A stretch of 64,000 nt of DNA from Xiphophorus maculatus (taxonomy: Eukaryota; Chordata; Actinopteri; Cyprinodontiformes; Poeciliidae): positions 14,562,594 to 14,626,593 of the forward strand of contig NC_036453.1 of assembly GCF_002775205.1 (NCBI RefSeq). Direction: 5' to 3'. The notes below the pieces were generated by a model. The model saw only the letters and a list, made by a program, of their open reading frames with translations. It was not told the origin of the DNA and did no database searches. Shown one piece after another: positions 39,501 to 53,684 of this stretch (positions within the stretch are counted from its first letter, which is position 1; each line of letters opens with the position of its first letter). Made by a program: the position numbers and the translations under genes.

Positions 39501-42500
39501 GGCGGGACGTCTTCTCGCGCCGTGACGGAAACCTACCAGAGATTGGAGAAGCAGGTTCAATTTTGGTTCGGTTCTCCTCGACCCAGATGGATTTCGGTCG
39601 GGTCGGTATGGTCTGGTTCAGTGAGACCTCCTACCCGGTAGGTGGCGCTGTCCGAGTGGGTCTCCTCCACCTGCACCAGGATGAAGGCGTGCAGGAAGTT
39701 GGAGGCGATCATGTCGGGGACGAAGGGCGTGGCCTCTTCCTGGAACACCACCGCCACGATGTCATTTCCTATGTGGCGTTTCCTCTGCAGCTGAGCGACA
39801 GGAAGTGACACATCCGAAGCGTTAGTGCTGAAAGTTTAGCGACCAGCAGGGGGCAGTGCAGTCTTGAAAACACTGAATTAAACTGAGCAATCTGAGTCCA
39901 TTTTCAGGTGTTTTTATGTGCCATGAAAATAAACTTTAAAAGTTCAGTTTTATGATTGAAACGCTCAACCTCCCCTCTTCTCGTGCCGCCCTGGGCAACC
40001 GCCTGTATCAAAAACATTCAGGACATAACCATAGCTCTGACAATCGATACCTTTAATTATTGATCAGCAGAAAGAATAACAGTTTCTCTACTCTGAGACG
40101 ACAGCAACAAAAAGATTTATTTTTGGTTTCTGTAAAAATATTGTTTCAGTTTTACTTTGATTAACAAAAAGAAAGAAGCTGATAGAAACTCTAAGGTTAA
40201 ACCCAAAAACCTTTCCTGAATAAACAGAACCAAACAAAACCAACCAGAACCAAACAGAACCACAGACACCCATGTTCCAGTCCTGTTTTTATTTCCTGAG
40301 TTTTCCTGGACTCCCGGCAGTTTTCCGTTCTACCTGCTGCGCGTCTCCCTCGGTGAACGGCAGCTTGGTGGAGACGTGGAACATGACCTCTTGACCTCTG
40401 TAGACGGTGTAGACGGAGTGGGACCCCGTCTGGCCGTGGGACACGTCCAGCCCGCCCCGGAACCTGCAGACAGCAGGACGAGAGCTGACTGGACCGGCCC
40501 GGTTCCACCAAGCCCAAAAGAACCAGCGGGTGAACACACCGTGACATCGTTATGTTTTAGTTTCTATTCCTGAAGCTCTAGAGAATCCAGATACTGACGG
40601 TTTTCAATTTCTGGTAAAGATGAAAAAGTTTCATTTTGATGAAAATTACAACAAATATGAAAGTTTAGGTTCCAATGAATCCATTTAAATCCCAAACAAC
40701 CAAATTATTTCTAATAAATGTTCAATGTCGAGTCGGTTTTAAAAAGCAGCAGCTGGGCAGTAACTAGTTTTACTCGAGTAACTTTAGTATAAAGTATTTC
40801 TACTCTGACTTGAGTCAAATTTCCGTGTACTGGTTGAAGAACAAACTTGTTTTAACCAAAAAAATCACCAGACACACAAACACACCTGCAGTTTATGATA
40901 AAGTTTTATAATCTTTATATTGAAAGTAATTTTTTTTGTAATTACATTATTTATGTCAATTATTTTCATTTTGGTCCTTAAAATATCAACATTTCCACAT
41001 AACGGTATACTGTATCTGCCCGATGATGCCATTTCCAAACATTAAATGATGTGTTATGTGTGCTTTTCCTCTCGCCTGACTCATTTCCTGGACGGTTTCT
41101 CTTTATTTTTACTCGACTAACTTTATTATTATTACTCTGCGCTGACCTGAGGTCAGATTTTGCTGCTCTGAACAGAAACTCCACAGTTTGTGTCGTCCAT
41201 GGTTCAGTTTGCGGCGCTGCTCACCCCTTAAAGTCCTGCAGCTCCACCGTTTCTCCCAGCAGCTGCAGGAACTCGGAGAAAGCCGGAGACTCCTGGTTGT
41301 TGGTGAACAGTTCCTCCTCTGACACCTGCACAGGTCACAGCCGACACAGCCAATCACAGATCATCTCTGCTGTCACAGCCAATCACAGATCACCTCAGGC
41401 TCAGGTAGAGGTTACGAGTCAAATGTTTCCACAGGAGGCAGAAACGGTTATTCTTCAATTTTCACACAGTAACTTCTATATTACTATAGAAGTTATGTAG
41501 AAGACGCGAAGGTAATATTTCATTTTACAAAAATAAATCACAAACAAAATAGTAATACAAAAACATAACATACAAAATAAAATGCAAATAATTAAATAAT
41601 ATAAAAAAACAAATAAAAGTACTTTATTTGAAACAAACAAAACACAAATAAAAATATTTAAAATAAATAAAATACATAAAATGAAAGTAAAATAGAATAC
41701 AGGTCAAATTCAAATAAAATACTTTGTTGATCCCTTTGTCTAACTGTGTGATAAAATAATTTTTTTGATATGTTGCTACAGTTTGGCATTAAATGTAAAA
41801 TCATAATTTGGGATTTGGACATTTTCACGCCCTGATGCTTTTATTATTTCCCACTTCCTTACACAATTCATTTTGGAAATTAAAAACAAGACTTTGTGAG
41901 CGACAAACCTGAACACAGTAAAAAAAACAAACAGAGTAACTTTGTTCAACCAATTTTGTGTCTCTATACCTGTAGCGCCTCCTGGTGTCTGGGTGGATAA
42001 ACACACAAACTGTGGGATGAAAATATTTCTGCATGGAGATTCATAAATAAGCTACATAAAGTTAATCCTATGAATGATCTGATCTAATTTGTTTTCTTGG
42101 CTGAATAAACATTGAATCTAGAGTTTGGTTAATATTCAGAGTCAGACTGTTTTTTCTCCAGTTATGTTGGGCGTCAATGAGAGCCGCAGCATGGCCGGTT
42201 CTGACCTGTCCAAAGCGCTGGTAGACGACGCCAAACTTGAAGGTGTTGTTGACTTCGTGTTCATCGTAGTTGACGATGAGCTGAGACGCCTGCAGGCGGA
42301 GAGGACGGCATCAGCTGGACAAGTCTCAGCAGGAGGAATCGAGAGGAGACCGAGGAAAACGAGCTCACCTTGGGGTAGAGGACCGGACTGAACCGCAGGG
42401 AGGCCGCTTCGTCGCACACAAGCTTCAGGACAAACAGGTCCCACTGTTAACTTTCATCAGCATTAAACTCCCACAGGTCAGTGTGAAATGCTTCGTGCAG

Positions 42501-45500
42501 AACGTCTGTTAGCCTCAGACATGTTTCAAATCAAATTAACCTGGATCGTAACGAGATATTCACCTTCTACATTTCAGTCAAAGAAAACAAAAACGAGGCA
42601 GTTTTATCTGTCTTACTGCCATTTTATAGCAAAATCAACTAAATATGTTAACTTCAGTTGTTATAAAAATGTTATATATCAAATATGATTTCAAGAAACT
42701 TAACTTCCTAATATGACACCTTGAAATTGGGCTTCTGTCTCTTTAAGAAGCTCCTGCTCTCTCTGAAGCTCCGCCTCCAGGAAGTCATCCCTACATGGCT
42801 CCTCTGTTAACACTTTAACGTTTTTACCAGCGTTGCTCTGAGCAGCAGCTCCTATTATGAGCTCAGCAGATGTTTGCTAATTGCTGCTGGCTAGTCTGAA
42901 GGAGCTGAGTGGGGCGGAGCTGGATCTTGGAGGCGGGGCTAGGTCCACCCAGACGTATTAACACCTGAATGGTTGCCATGGAGATTAAAAGATTTCTTAA
43001 ACATAAAAGAATCAAAGCAACAGCGCAGGTTTGATTTAATGAGGGAAAAACATTCTCATACCGGCCCTTTAACTGAATTATCTGTCTTTAGTTAGTCTTC
43101 AATACAGAGCTGTAATTTCTAGAGCAGCTCTTAATATTTGAGAGTTTTTGAGAGACTTTGTGTTTTTATGATGTAAAATAACTTAGAAATGGCTTGTTGC
43201 TGAAATGTGCTATGCAAATAAAAATTGACTGATTGATTTAAACAGTTGTCTTTTTAACCACAGGAACAGGAAGTAGTTTCGAGGAGAACAGGAAGTGAGG
43301 TGTGTGGACACCTTGGCCAGCTCCGGAACGCTGGGGATGTCCGGCAGCTCCGCCAGAGATAATCTGTGGTAGACGCTTTTCAGACGAGACCTGAAGCAAA
43401 CACAAGAAACAAACCTGGATCCAGAGGAACAACATTGGTTTTAAAGCTTTAACTAGACCAAAAGCAGCAAAGAGAGGGTCCAAGCCCCCCTACCTAAAAA
43501 CAAAAACGTTACAAACTTTAACTAGAGTCACAGGAAGGCGATGTGGGCCTAAAGTTTTATCACGATAATTTGTGGTACACTTGTGATAATGATAAATGTG
43601 ACGTTAATAACTCTTTATTGCATCTTTTTAGGCGACTATAACACTGCAGCAACTATAGCCCCACAAACACAAATAGTGCTCTTGAAAAACATTCCTGTTT
43701 GTCTCTTTAGGGCACCAGTCACATGATGAAGTCTGATTTGTTTCACTAAACTGCAGACAGTGACTATTTAATCATATTTATTGAGGCTTTTATTGGATAA
43801 ACTGCAGAGAAAATAGCAAAACTATCAAAGTTGACAGTTAAACATCATTAACTGGAATTTATTGTCACAACAATAAATCAAGATTTTTATCGCGATAAGA
43901 AATTTATCACGATACATGACATAATAAATACACACCACTAGTTACAAGCAGTTCCTAGAGGGTCCAAGCCCCTCTTTGAGCTCTGACCCGACCCGGTTCC
44001 TGTGTTTACCTGATGATGACGTGCAGGTATTCATGTTCCTTCTCCTCCTCGTGTCTCACAGACAGCAGCAGGTTTCCCAAACTGCTGACTGGGCAGAAGA
44101 AGTTCAGATGTTCCTGAAAGGCAGGAAGACGTTGGAGACCAAAAGCTGAAACTGCTGCAAACCACAAAATGTTTTAACATGGATTTATTTCATAAGACAT
44201 CACAGCTCACCCTGCCCAGGAAGTGGTTCCTGTACGCGCGTGCTGCCTCGTTGATCTCCTCCAGGTGATACCCATAATCCCCTGGGGCAGAACCTTCTGC
44301 CTCCTTTGTTCCTCCATCCTCTACCTCTAAACCGCTGCACTGCAAGGAGGAAGGGGGCGGAACCTCGGGAGGCGTGGCCTCTGGTGGGGGTGGAGCCTGA
44401 ATGGGTGGAGCATCCAGAGGCGTGGCCTTAAGAAGCGGGCCCTCTGAAGGGGGCGGAGCCTCTTGATCCTCTATCCAATAGCCTCCAAACTGCGGCAGGA
44501 TGACCTGCGGGTACGGGGGCCCCCTCTCCAACACCTGCAGTCGACATGTTTCTGTCACACCTGGAGGAAACCTGCTGCTGCGTCGTCATGGTAACGGCTC
44601 TACTGTTATTACTACAGCATTGTTGTCTTGTTACAGTCTTATATTTTGAATGTTCAGAATGAACTTCTTTACTTTTTAACTGTTTTCATCATATTTTCAG
44701 TGTCAGGTCAAAAGTTCAGGTGAAATATGCGACGGCGTATTGGAGTCAGAGTGGACCGAAAAAACTGGAGTACATTTCCACCAAAAATCTCAGAAATTTT
44801 GAGATTATTATCAGAAACTTTGTGGAAAAAATAGGACATTTTTAACTTGAGAAGTTGAAGATTTCCAAATAAAAAAAATAATACTGAGAAACCCAGAAAA
44901 ATATCAAAAGTAGAAAAATTCTGAGATAAATCTAAGAAATTTCTGAGTTTTTTCTAGTAAATTCTCAACTTTTGAAGCTCAAATATTTTTGGGTTTTTTT
45001 CTAGAAAATTTCTGGTTTTTGTGGAAATTTCCTCCTTTTTTCCTATGTAGACTAGCCTACAGAAATATTAATATGTGATTTCAGAATGTTTGTTTTATCA
45101 CCTTTGTGTTGCTATGTGGCATAATTTTTTATTTTTTTATGTTATCTTTTGCAGTTTTTTTTTTTGCAAATGTGAAATATTCACAATTCAAAGCAATAGT
45201 TCATGTGCAATATCAATCTGTGTTTATCTTTGTTTTTGTTATATTGTGAACATTTGAAATACCAAATCACAACTTCATGATTTTTTTTCATAAAACCTTA
45301 AAATAAAGTCAGTTTTTGTAAGTTTTTTCATTTAAACAGCTGAAATGTTGGAAAGTCAAGTTTAACTTCTCCTGGGAAAATGAACCAAATCTCAGGTTTT
45401 GCAGCCATAATAACAAAATATGTCCAAACTGTAATTTTAACTTTGATAGAAAAAATTCTGCCCAGACATTTTTGGAAACCATCAGAATATTAATAAAGCT

Positions 45501-46080
45501 GCAGACAGAGTGAAACCGTCCCGACAGCCTCAAACTGCTGGCAGGAATCAAACCCACAACCTTTGGACTGGAGGACAGAGACGTTTGAGTCTCACCTCTT
45601 CGATCCTGGGATAAGGAATGTAATCATCCTGAAACAGAGACAGAGGCGTTTCAAACATGGCCGACATCGCATCTGGAATACAAAAGTTTCAGTTTCACCC
45701 CCCCACCCCCCACCCCCACACGGCCATATTGTTCTGCACTTTGCACTGTCACATTATCTGTACTTTGCCATAATTGGACCTGCTGCTACTTCTTTGGTGT
45801 GGTTGAGTGCCTTTAGTTAATTTAGTTGTATATATTGTTATTATTATTATTGTGTGTTTGCTTATTTATACTGTATATATTTGACCTTTTGCACGGGAGC
45901 TGCAATGGAAATTTCGTTGAATTCTGTTCAATGACAATAAATGCTATCTATCTTCCTGTAAACTTCTGACTGAATCCACAGGTTCACTTTTACTAAACCA
46001 AAGACAATGGGATGTTAAACTGAAGGAAAAAACAAATCCACGTGAACAGCAACAAAGCGGACATGCAACTTGGGCTGTTG

Positions 46081-46148
<68 letters not shown>

Positions 46149-49100
46149 GGTGAAGATTGGAGCGACTTCCTGTCAGGAACAGAGACTTCCTGCTGCTCAT
46201 CTGGTTTTACAACAACATGGAAAGGAACGTGGGACAGGAATCAGGACAGACGTGAGGACAGATAGGTGGACAGACGTGAGGACAGATAGGTGGACAGACG
46301 TGAGGACAGGAATCAGGACAGACGTGAGGACAGATAGGTGGACAGGCGTGAGGACAGATAGGTGGACAGACGTGAGGACAGGAATCAGGACAGACGTGAG
46401 GACAGATAGGTGGACAGACGTGAGGACAGGAATCAGGACAGACGTGAGGACAGATAGGTGGACAGACGTGAGGACAGATAGGTGGACAGACGTGAGGACT
46501 GATAGGTGGACAGACGTGAGGACAGGAATCAGGACAGACGTGAGGACAGATAGGTGGACAGACGTGAGGACAGGAATCAGGACAGACGTGAGGACAGATA
46601 GGTGGACAGACGTGAGGACAGATAGGTGGACAGACGTGAGGACAGGAATCAGGACAGACGTGAGGACAGATAGGTGGACAGACGTGAGGACAGGAATCAG
46701 GACAGACGTGAGGACAGATAGGTGGACAGACGTGAGGACAGATAGGTGGACAGACGTGAGGACAGATAGGTGGACAGACGTGAGGACAGATAGGTGGACA
46801 GACGTGAGGACAGGAATCAGGACAGACGTGAGGACAGATAGGTGGACAGACGTGAGGACAGGAATCAGGACAGACGTGAGGACAGATAGGTGGACAGACG
46901 TGAGGACAGATAGGTGGACAGACGTGAGGACAGGAATCAGGACAGACGTGAGGACAGATAGGTGGACAGACGTGAGGACAGGAATCAGGACAGACGTGAG
47001 GACAGATAGGTGGACAGACGTGAGGACAGATAGGTGGACAGACGTGAGGACAGATAGGTGGACAGACGTGAGGACAGGAATCAGGACAGACGTGAGGACA
47101 GATAGGTGGACAGACGTGAGGACAGATAGGTGGACAGACGTGAGGACAGGAATCAGGACAGACGTGAGGACAGATAGGTGGACAGACGTGAGGACAGATA
47201 GGTGGACAGACGTGAGGACAGGAATCAGGACAGACGTGAGGACAGATAGGTGGACGGACGTGCCTTCTGTCTCAGAGGGACTGTCTTCATCTCAGCAGCT
47301 TCTGGTACTTGCTGCTCCGCAGTCGGGAGAGAAAACAGGACGAAATTATTCTGATGAGCCAACAAGAACATTTTATTCAGAGTCGGAACCAAAACCCAGC
47401 AGAACTCTGGGTTTCTGTCCGAGTGAGACATCTGTTGACTCGTCTGGTTTTCTGTCTCTTGCCGTCCAACTGGACCAAGTTGCTCTTCGCTCCGTCTCTC
47501 TGCCCTCCTCTTCCTCACCTGCCCTTTAATTTATTTTATTGTTTTGATGGAAAATGCTACATTGACCTATTGATCTGTGATCGCTGCTGATCCAATGATC
47601 CCACAGCATGATGCTGCCGCTTCATCAGATGTCATTAAGTCAACAAACCAAACTTAAAGGCTCCACTTCCTCCTAACTTCTTCTGTTCTTCTGTTTTTTC
47701 CCCTTCATTTCTTCTTCTGCAGATGATTCCTGATGTTTTATAAAATCTCCTCATCCTGCCGGCGTCTCGGCTCCTTTAACAGAACCGTTAGACGGATCCA
47801 TGCGAATTAAAGTCTTACCTCCATCTTGTCCATCATGTCGAAGAAATGAGCCGACTGCAGACAGAAACAGGTAAACCAGTTCACTGTCAGGACAAACGCT
47901 TCAATATGTCTAAACTGCTAAGGTATTTAGGAATCACTGAGAATGAAACAGGAGGAAGTAACATTTGTACTGAATCAGAACTGAACCGGGTTCATCTCCC
48001 CGTGCTTCTGTTACTCGTCAACAAGAACAAACCGGGGAAGGAAGGACGGATTTTTATCCGTTATGATTTCAGGATGAGAATAAAGCTGCTGATTCTACCG
48101 GACCTGGACTGACGACATCACAGGAGGCACAAGAATGGGCTGACCAGCAACATGGCGGACATGTCACTGTCCACAGATCTGAACACGGACTGTGAAGCTT
48201 TGGTGATACAAGACGGTCAATGTTAGGTTTGACCTCTGACCCAAGATGGATACTGGATGGAGCAAACTGGTCGCAAACCGTTAGCAAACAAATTCAAGTT
48301 AGTGACTTTTAGTCAAAATGTGACTAGTGACAAATCTAGTGACTTTAGTTTGTGTTATCAGACATCAGCAAAGCTGAACTGCTGTAGCCAATAGGAAAAT
48401 TCAACTGCAGTAGCCACCGTTCAACCCAAAGAGGGCAGCACTGACACAGTTTTAGGCTAATGTTGCAGTATTAAACAAATTTACACTAAAATGTCACAGT
48501 TTCCGCAGAAACGTAAAGATAGTACCCTTATTAACCAATTTTACAGTTCATCAGCAAAATAAGTTGATTTGGTTTATAGAAATAATTAAAATTGTTTATA
48601 GAAACGTCTCCAAGTGTTTCTATGAATCCAAGCAGGATCCCTTGGATTTATTCCTCTAACGGAGGAATATGGACCAAACATCCAAATAAAGAGGAAAATA
48701 CTGACGGATGTGGAGTCTGATCAGCCGCTTCCTGTGATGTCACCAGACCTGCAGGTTTAATCTGGAATAACAGATCTAACAGAGAAACAGGCAGACAGGG
48801 TGACGCTGAGCGGCGTCTGGAGGTTGCAGCAGGTGTTACCTTCATGGTGGGCGGCGCCGTGCGGGGGGGCGACGGGGGGCGGTCCTCCACCGGGACATTA
48901 GGGAGGGTCAGCTGGTCCTGCTTACTGCAACACAGGAAACCATCATCAGAGACGCCGCGTCTTCATTAGCAAAGAACCGGGAGGAGGTGAGGATGATGAC
49001 GAGCTGGCTGGAGATGAAGGTCAGCCTGACCTCAGAGGAGCCGCCTGACCTCTGACCTCTGAGGAGCCGCCTGATCACGTCACAGGTGTGACTCGTCAGA

Positions 49101-52100
49101 CTCATCAGTGAATCACCGCTTGAACATGGTAGCGATGAGTCATGATTCAGACTCTGATCAGGCTGGATTGGAGTCATGGTTAGAGCTGAACTCGTTTTTA
49201 CCACAGTTCTGACTCATGGCGACAGACCGGACCCAGCTGGTTCTGGTTCTGGTGCCGACTCCAGGTCATAATGTCCATGCAGAATCAGTTCCTCTCAGTG
49301 TGAAACATATGGACTGACCCCTCGGGGTCAGAGGTCAGCCTCTGCTACAGGGTGGAGTTGGGGAGGGGCTAAAGTCAGACCTTCTGACCCGTCTGAAGGT
49401 CTCATCCTGGCCTAACAGAACCTTGAAGAACCCAAACAGAACAACAGGGAGCATTATGGTTTAAAAATCAGCCAAATTCAGATGGAGGCGTGGAGACCGC
49501 TAACTAAAATGCTAGCTACGCTAACCCTAAAGCACTAATCATATACATTAGCCCTGCTAGCACAAATCATATACATTAGCCCTGCTAGTGCTATACCAAC
49601 ATGGAACTTAGCAGAAGCTAATGCTAAGGTGGTAATTTCAACCATCTGTCAATAACACACGTGCTACAACATAGCATATCGCCCCCTACATGATTAAACA
49701 TGTCATTGCACTCCTTCCTGTACTGTTTGGGCCACAGGAAGTGATTCTTTGGACCTTTCATTCATGGTTTCAGTTTTATAGTTGTTGAGTTTTGCTAACT
49801 CTTAGCCTAATTGGCCACAGTAATGCTTTGGTCAGAAAACCCACAGAACAAAGGTAGGTTTAAATTATTTTACCTCATTCCTTCATGTGTTGTATTGTCA
49901 TTTGCTCAATAAAGAGGAATAAAATGAGGAGAGGGAACAGAACTTCACCAACTTCAAAATAAGAGCATGAACATAAAAGTCTACTATACCACCTGAATTC
50001 TGAACAGTCGACATCCAAAACCTCAAAACAGTTTAGAAAACAACAAAGTAAATTAGCGCTTTAGAATTCATCTGGAAAGATTTAGGGGAAGCTAAACACT
50101 TTCAAATTTACCTACTAGTGGATTAGCATAACTGTGCCTGTTCAGATCAAAACCGTGGTCTCATCCTCAAATATCTGGACCTGGTCTGATCACTGCTGCA
50201 GCTCAGATACTTTAGACCCATCCAGAACCAGGAAGAACCTCCTTCCTGTTGACCTTTTCCAGAAACTTCTGCTGCTTCACTTCCTTCTCTCTGCCTCTTA
50301 AGGCTGAACAGTTTGTGTTCATGTTGTTCCTGCTGTCTGAGTGAGGGCTGCAGGTTCGACCGGCTCCAGCTCTGCACAGCAAACACAAAGGTCACCAGGA
50401 GGCGGGAAGGGACGGACGGACCCTGCTGGGAGAGAAAAGGTCACCAAGTGAGGCGCCGTGGCATTTGGACCTGATCTTAGCTGGGGAACAACACCGAGGT
50501 CTGGTTTGGGTCCAACAGCTGGAATGACTAAAGATAGCCTATCCAGTGCTAATGCTAGCCTATGACAGGCTAATGCTAGGCAATCCAAGGCTAATGCTAG
50601 CCTATCAAATGTTAAAGCTAGCCTGCCTGTCCTAATGGGCAGCAGTGGAAGAAGGCAGTCCAGTGGTTGACCAGACTAGGCATGCTAGCCTCTAGCCTCC
50701 AAAGCTAACAGTAGCTAGTGCTGTGATTCTCTTGCCAGCGCCGTTAGCGAACGTTTATCCTCCATGCTGAGAGGAAACCTGATCCTGTTGCTGAATGGCT
50801 GAAGGTGAATGAATTAGTTTCTATTAGTGAATGTTTCCTGCAGAGTTCAGGAAACATTCCTTAGCTCTTTAATGAGCAAAGATGCTCATTAAAGTTTAAC
50901 CCTGGAGCTCCTCCTGCTTCCACACACTCCAGTTGGCAGGTCAAAGGTCAGCTGGAGAAGTGAAGTGGGCCAATACCTACTGATGATGTTCTACTCTGAG
51001 ATAATTGGGGGCTTGACTTGTCTTAACGAGCTAATTTAGATCAAACTGAAGCAGGGAATTAATTATGAATCTGGAGGTTTGTTCAAGTAAAACTCATCAA
51101 GCCTGAAAACCAAAAATAAAATATTGGAAACATTCTGATTAACTGGCAGACAGGACGGAGCAGAACATGGACTCACATCTTCCAGGAAGATTTTAAAAGC
51201 AGAATCTGTTCAGTTTTAAACCAAAGTGGTGAAATGTGACGGATGAGAAGCGACGGCGCCTGTGAGGAACCTGCAGCGCTGCTTCATGACTGCAGCAACA
51301 CGCTGACAGCAGATCAGAAAACCTGCAGCCGCTTGGAGGAGAAAAACCATCTGAGTGGAAACATTTCAGCCCAAACGACCTTCTGACAGACAGAACCTCC
51401 CGTAAATAACAGGATTCCTGCTGGACTGTAACACACCCCTCTGATCTGCCTGGAGATTGATACGAATCCACCTTCCTCAGAACCACATCACCTCCAACTG
51501 GACTCATCGTCCAACAACAGAGCAGCAGAACCAGCAGCTTCAGAGGGAAAGTATTCTTAATTATTTTTTATGTATAGTGCCATTTTATAGCGCAATCCAG
51601 TGACTGTTAGCTTCAGACGTTATGAAAATGCTGTATATACCAAACATGACTTAAAACAAAAATTTGACCTCACATCATATCATATCTGATGCCTTGAAAT
51701 TGGCCTCTGTCTCTTTAAAATATCCCTGAGGAAAAGTTTCAGCAACGTGGGCGGAGCCAAGAGACCCAGAGGGGCGTGGTCAGGACGAGAGAAGACCTGT
51801 TGCATAATCATCCACTTTGTTGCTATATTTAGCAACTTAGAACTGAGACGGTTTTAGGCAAAATACTGCAGAAATAAAAAAAATGTTACACTAAAATGTC
51901 CAATACCCAATACTAATGCTAGTTTATCCAAGGCTGAATTTAAGATAGAACACTGAATTTCTATAGTTTGTCAGCAAAAAAGTTAAGTTGGTGGTTAGTT
52001 TCATTTTAAGAACCTTCTTCTCTTTCTGACACTCCGCCCTCAGGAAGTCATCAGAACACAATGATCTAAACAACGTTGTTTACACCAGATACATGGCAGA

Positions 52101-53640
52101 CAAGATAGAGCAGAACAGTTCTTCATTACATTGCACTAAGAAGTTCCACCAGCTGTGTGCCAACTGCTGCTGCCACTAGTCTGTAGGAGCAGATCAAACC
52201 TCGGGCTTTAGCTGGACTCGTTACACCGGTCAACTGAACAAAGGAACAAGAACCCAGCATGGCAGCAGAATGGTCTTAAGGCCAGCAGATGATTTTATTC
52301 TGGTCTGACTGGAAACCAGAGACGCTCCGTCTCCATTATCGCTGGTCAGAGTGAAGTTTTATGTTGCTTTAAGACTGCAGTCTCCCTGTTGTGGGCAGTA
52401 AGAGTGAATGAGATGTAAGATATAAACAAAGCAGCAACAGACAACACTCTGCCATCTTCCACTCTGCACTGACGACGCATGCTGGGTTCGCCAAACTGGT
52501 GGAAACTGGTGTTGACTCTCGGCAAAACACCAACATGTGAAGAAACCAGTTCAAGAACGAGAGCAACATGAGCCTTTCTCCTGGCTCTGCAGACTGAGGT
52601 CATTTTGACTGCTCAGAGCTCCAGAAAACGTAAACATATGTAGATTATTGCTGCTGTCACTAACAGAACGGCACTGATGAAAACAACGAGAGCGTCTGAA
52701 GCAGAAGCCGCCCTCGCTGCAGGAGACGTGTCGGTCGGCACAGAAACACGACTCAGCAGCGACCGCATGGAGCGGACCAAACAGATGGCAGCGCAGCCGC
52801 TTGCTGCCACCACTTTGGTGTTTTTTATAGAACAGCTCCTAACCACGCAAGTGTAGGACAGACAGCAACCACAGGGGGCGCCACTCACACTGGAATCTGG
52901 ATTGTAACTTTCTAAGGAGGAAATTTTATGTTCCAACAAGAAATAAACACCTGAGAACATCTTATCCCCATAAACCTTAGAGTATTTATTTTAGTTTCTG
53001 GAGTTTGTCACTGGATTTCACTCAGAGCAGAAAGATTGAAATGATTTAAACGATTCAAATGATTTAAACGATTCAAATGATTTAAACGATTCAAATGATT
53101 TAAACGATACAAATGATTCAAATGATTCACTGTCGTTATTACTGGAGAGAAAAAAACACTGTAAACAGCAGCAGGAGAGAAGGAACGCTGCTGCTTTCAA
53201 ACAGACAGACACACAATAACATAACACACACACACTAACAAAACACACACACACACACAATAACATAACACACACACACTAACAAAACACACACACACAC
53301 ACAATAACACACACACAGACTAACACACAGTCTGGTCCAGGTCTCAATCCGTCCACTAATGTCCTCACTTTGCATGATGTCCTCTGTCCCAAAACTTGAC
53401 ATAAAGACCAACTCTGAGCCAATCAGCAGGCTCCGTCTGATTTAAGGAGACGTGACCCGACTAGTGAGCAGCAGCACAAACAGATTCCTGCTCTTTAAGG
53501 TGGAAATGAGTTTTTATCTGATTCAGTGAAACGTTTCAAATTCTGGCTCCTGTGAAGCTGTCAACACGTTGCTCTCTCTGTTTACCTTCAGGGGACACAA
53601 CTGCCCTCAGCCGTCCACTCAGAGGACACACACACACACA

Positions 53641-53684
<44 letters not shown>

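Noticed and set aside
47280-47332. Missing small rap1gap2 exon (coding strand CAG|CAAGTACCAGAAGC...)
   Set aside because: Its QVPEAAEMK reading vaguely resembles the short segment that follows FFEMLEKMQ in mammals, but no acceptable GT donor follows. Left out pending cDNA.
46042-47529. 495-codon + strand frame as a protein gene
   Set aside because: It consists of a trinucleotide microsatellite and a 24-bp minisatellite whose periods are multiples of three, and it lies in a rap1gap2 intron.
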